Source: Synergistaceae bacterium UBA5827
Lineage (GTDB): Bacteria; Synergistota; Synergistia; Synergistales; 79-D21
Length of the DNA stretch: 14,268 nucleotides
Reading direction: 5' to 3'
Assembly (NCBI GenBank): GCA_002432945.1
Contig: DJHE01000016.1
Span: 1 to 14,268 of the forward strand
Shown piece by piece: positions 12,918 to 14,268 of the stretch. Under the pieces are notes generated by a model. The model was not told the origin of the DNA. It made no database searches and saw only the letters and a program-made list of their open reading frames with translations. How positions within the stretch are numbered: the stretch's first letter is position 1; the number at the start of each line of letters is the position of its first letter. Position numbers and translations under genes: made by a program.

Positions 12918-14268
12918 ATGAACAAGATCGGCAGCGTCATCGGAATCTCGGGACCCGTTGTGCGTGCGGCCGTAAATTTTCCCGTACGGATGTTCGAGAT
13001 CGTCCACGCGGGGCGAGAGTCCCTCTTGGGCGAGGTCATACGGATCCGGGGCGGAGCCGTCGACATCCAGGTATATGAGGAAACCTCCGGGATGAGAGTC
13101 GGCGAACCGGTCGCCTTTTCCGGGGAACTACTCTCCGTCGAACTTGGACCCGGCCTCTTGGGAAGCGTCCTCGACGGGATCGGCCGTCCCCTGGCGCGAC
13201 TCCGCGAGGAAGGACTCTACATAGGTCGCGGGGCAAACATCGGGACGCTCGATGAATGCCGGAAGTGGTTTTTTTCTCCGCAGGCCGCCCCCGGAGACAC
13301 GATCCGTCCGGGGGAATCCCTCGGAGCGCTTCCCGAAGGGGCTCGTATCCTGCACAAGGTCATGCTGCCCCCCAATAGCCTCCCTGGGCGAATAGATTGG
13401 ATTGCCCCGCCCGGAGAGATGAGCCTTCGTGAACCCGTATGTCGTCTCGAAGACGGGCGGGAGATCGCTTTTTCACACCGTTGGGAAGTCAGGCGGGCCC
13501 GCCCCTTCTCCTCAAGGCTGCCTTTCAACAGGCCGCTCATGACAGGACAACGCATCCTTGACACACTTTTCCCCATGGCCCTGGGCGGGGCAGCGGTCAT
13601 CCCGGGCGGATTCGGAACCGGAAAGACAGTGACGCAGCAATCCCTGGCAAAATGGTGCAATGCCGATGTCATCGTCTACATCGGTTGCGGAGAGCGCGGA
13701 AACGAAATGACCGAAGTCCTTGAGGAGTTCCCTACCCTCATGGACCCTTACCACAATATTCCGCTCATGGAGCGGATGGTCCTGATTGCCAACACTTCTA
13801 ACATGCCCGTAGCCGCACGGGAAGCCAGCATCTACCTCGGAATGACGATCGCGGAATTTTACAGGGACATGGGATATGCCGTGGCCATCATGGCAGACTC
13901 GACCTCGAGGTGGGCGGAAGCCTTGCGCGAGATCGGCGGAAGGCTGGAGGAAATGCCGGGGGAAGAAGGATACCCCGCCTACCTCGGAACACGGCTCGCC
14001 CAGTATTACGAAAGAGCCGGAAGGATCACGACCATCGGAGATGCGGGGCAGGAAGGTTCAATTTCGGTCATCAACGCGGTAAGCCCCCCCGGAGGAGACT
14101 TTTCGGAGCCGGTTACCCAGTCGAGCCTGCGGCTGTCCGGGACGTTCTGGGCTCTTGACAAGACCCTAGCCCAGCAAAGGCATTTCCCCGCGATAAACTG
14201 GCAGAACAGCTACACTCTCTATGATGAATCGCTCGCCGGCATGTTCGCACAGGAGTTGGGAGAAGAGT
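12918..14268 (+). CDS. atpA: V-type ATP synthase catalytic subunit A, 3' partial
   Basis: Subunit A carries the ATP-hydrolysing or ATP-synthesising sites of the head. The first 450 residues are present and the frame is open to the window end (about 590 expected). Seen in order: the N-terminal barrel MNKIGSVIGISGPVV; QVYEETSGM and SVELGPGLLGSVLDGIGRPL; the bulge region at about 110-200 typical of A rather than B; Walker A GGFGTGKT (231-238, K236-equivalent position normal); GCGERGNEMTE with the catalytic Glu at 259; IANTSNMPVAAREASIY; and ADSTSRWAEALREI with D327 of Walker B, followed by EEMPGEEGYPAYL and SPPGGDFSEP. GAGGTGA, which overlaps the atpF stop, lies about 5 nt before the ATG. All catalytic residues expected in this part are intact. 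Confidence 0.97.
   Translation, partial: MNKIGSVIGISGPVVRAAVNFPVRMFEIVHAGRESLLGEVIRIRGGAVDIQVYEETSGMRVGEPVAFSGELLSVELGPGLLGSVLDGIGRPLARLREEGLYIGRGANIGTLDECRKWFFSPQAAPGDTIRPGESLGALPEGARILHKVMLPPNSLPGRIDWIAPPGEMSLREPVCRLEDGREIAFSHRWEVRRARPFSSRLPFNRPLMTGQRILDTLFPMALGGAAVIPGGFGTGKTVTQQSLAKWCNADVIVYIGCGERGNEMTEVLEEFPTLMDPYHNIPLMERMVLIANTSNMPVAAREASIYLGMTIAEFYRDMGYAVAIMADSTSRWAEALREIGGRLEEMPGEEGYPAYLGTRLAQYYERAGRITTIGDAGQEGSISVINAVSPPGGDFSEPVTQSSLRLSGTFWALDKTLAQQRHFPAINWQNSYTLYDESLAGMFAQELGEE

Overview
The window is a GC-rich, densely packed bacterial segment with every gene on the + strand. Most gene junctions are 4-38 nt overlaps or gaps under 35 nt. A bacterial V/A-type ATPase operon in a GC-rich genome, together with a classic ribD-ribE-ribBA-ribH cluster, fits an anaerobe such as a member of Synergistota. 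Thermus-Deinococcus, Thermotogota or Clostridia-type lineages cannot be excluded from sequence reading alone. No mobile elements, CRISPR arrays, tRNAs or rRNAs were seen.

Region 1 (1-6183) reads as one transcription unit: the 3' part of uvrC (nucleotide excision repair), the full riboflavin/lumazine set (ribD, ribE, ribBA, ribH), and serS (seryl-tRNA synthetase). It is closed by a strong intrinsic terminator at 6142-6183. The four rib genes cover GTP and ribulose-5-phosphate to riboflavin, apart from the dephosphorylation step. No FMN riboswitch lies directly upstream of ribD, because ribD overlaps uvrC.

Region 2 (about 6184 to the end) starts with a probable extended -10 promoter and a short leader hairpin. 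It then runs without an internal terminator through a 580-residue membrane glycosyltransferase, a two-CBS-domain protein, and V-type ATPase genes in the order [G/H-like coiled coil]-I-K-E-C-F-A. The A subunit is cut by the window end; B and D presumably follow. The c subunit (K) carries the Gln...Glu-Thr arrangement associated with Na+ binding, so a sodium-coupled ATPase is the best guess.

The most unusual item is the glycosyltransferase at 6274-8016. Its C-terminal third is an intact TagA/WecG/CpsF enzyme. Its N-terminal 320 residues look like the multi-helix membrane fold of TagO/WecA (polyprenyl-phosphate GlcNAc-1-P transferase) in which each acidic or histidine catalytic motif has been replaced: a likely pseudoenzyme scaffold fused to the next enzyme of the same pathway. 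Other deviations are a UvrC that lacks about 120 residues between its UvrB-binding and endonuclease parts, an ATPase F subunit without the usual C-terminal helix, a CBS sensor translationally linked to the ATPase, and a stem-loop next to the c-subunit ribosome binding site.
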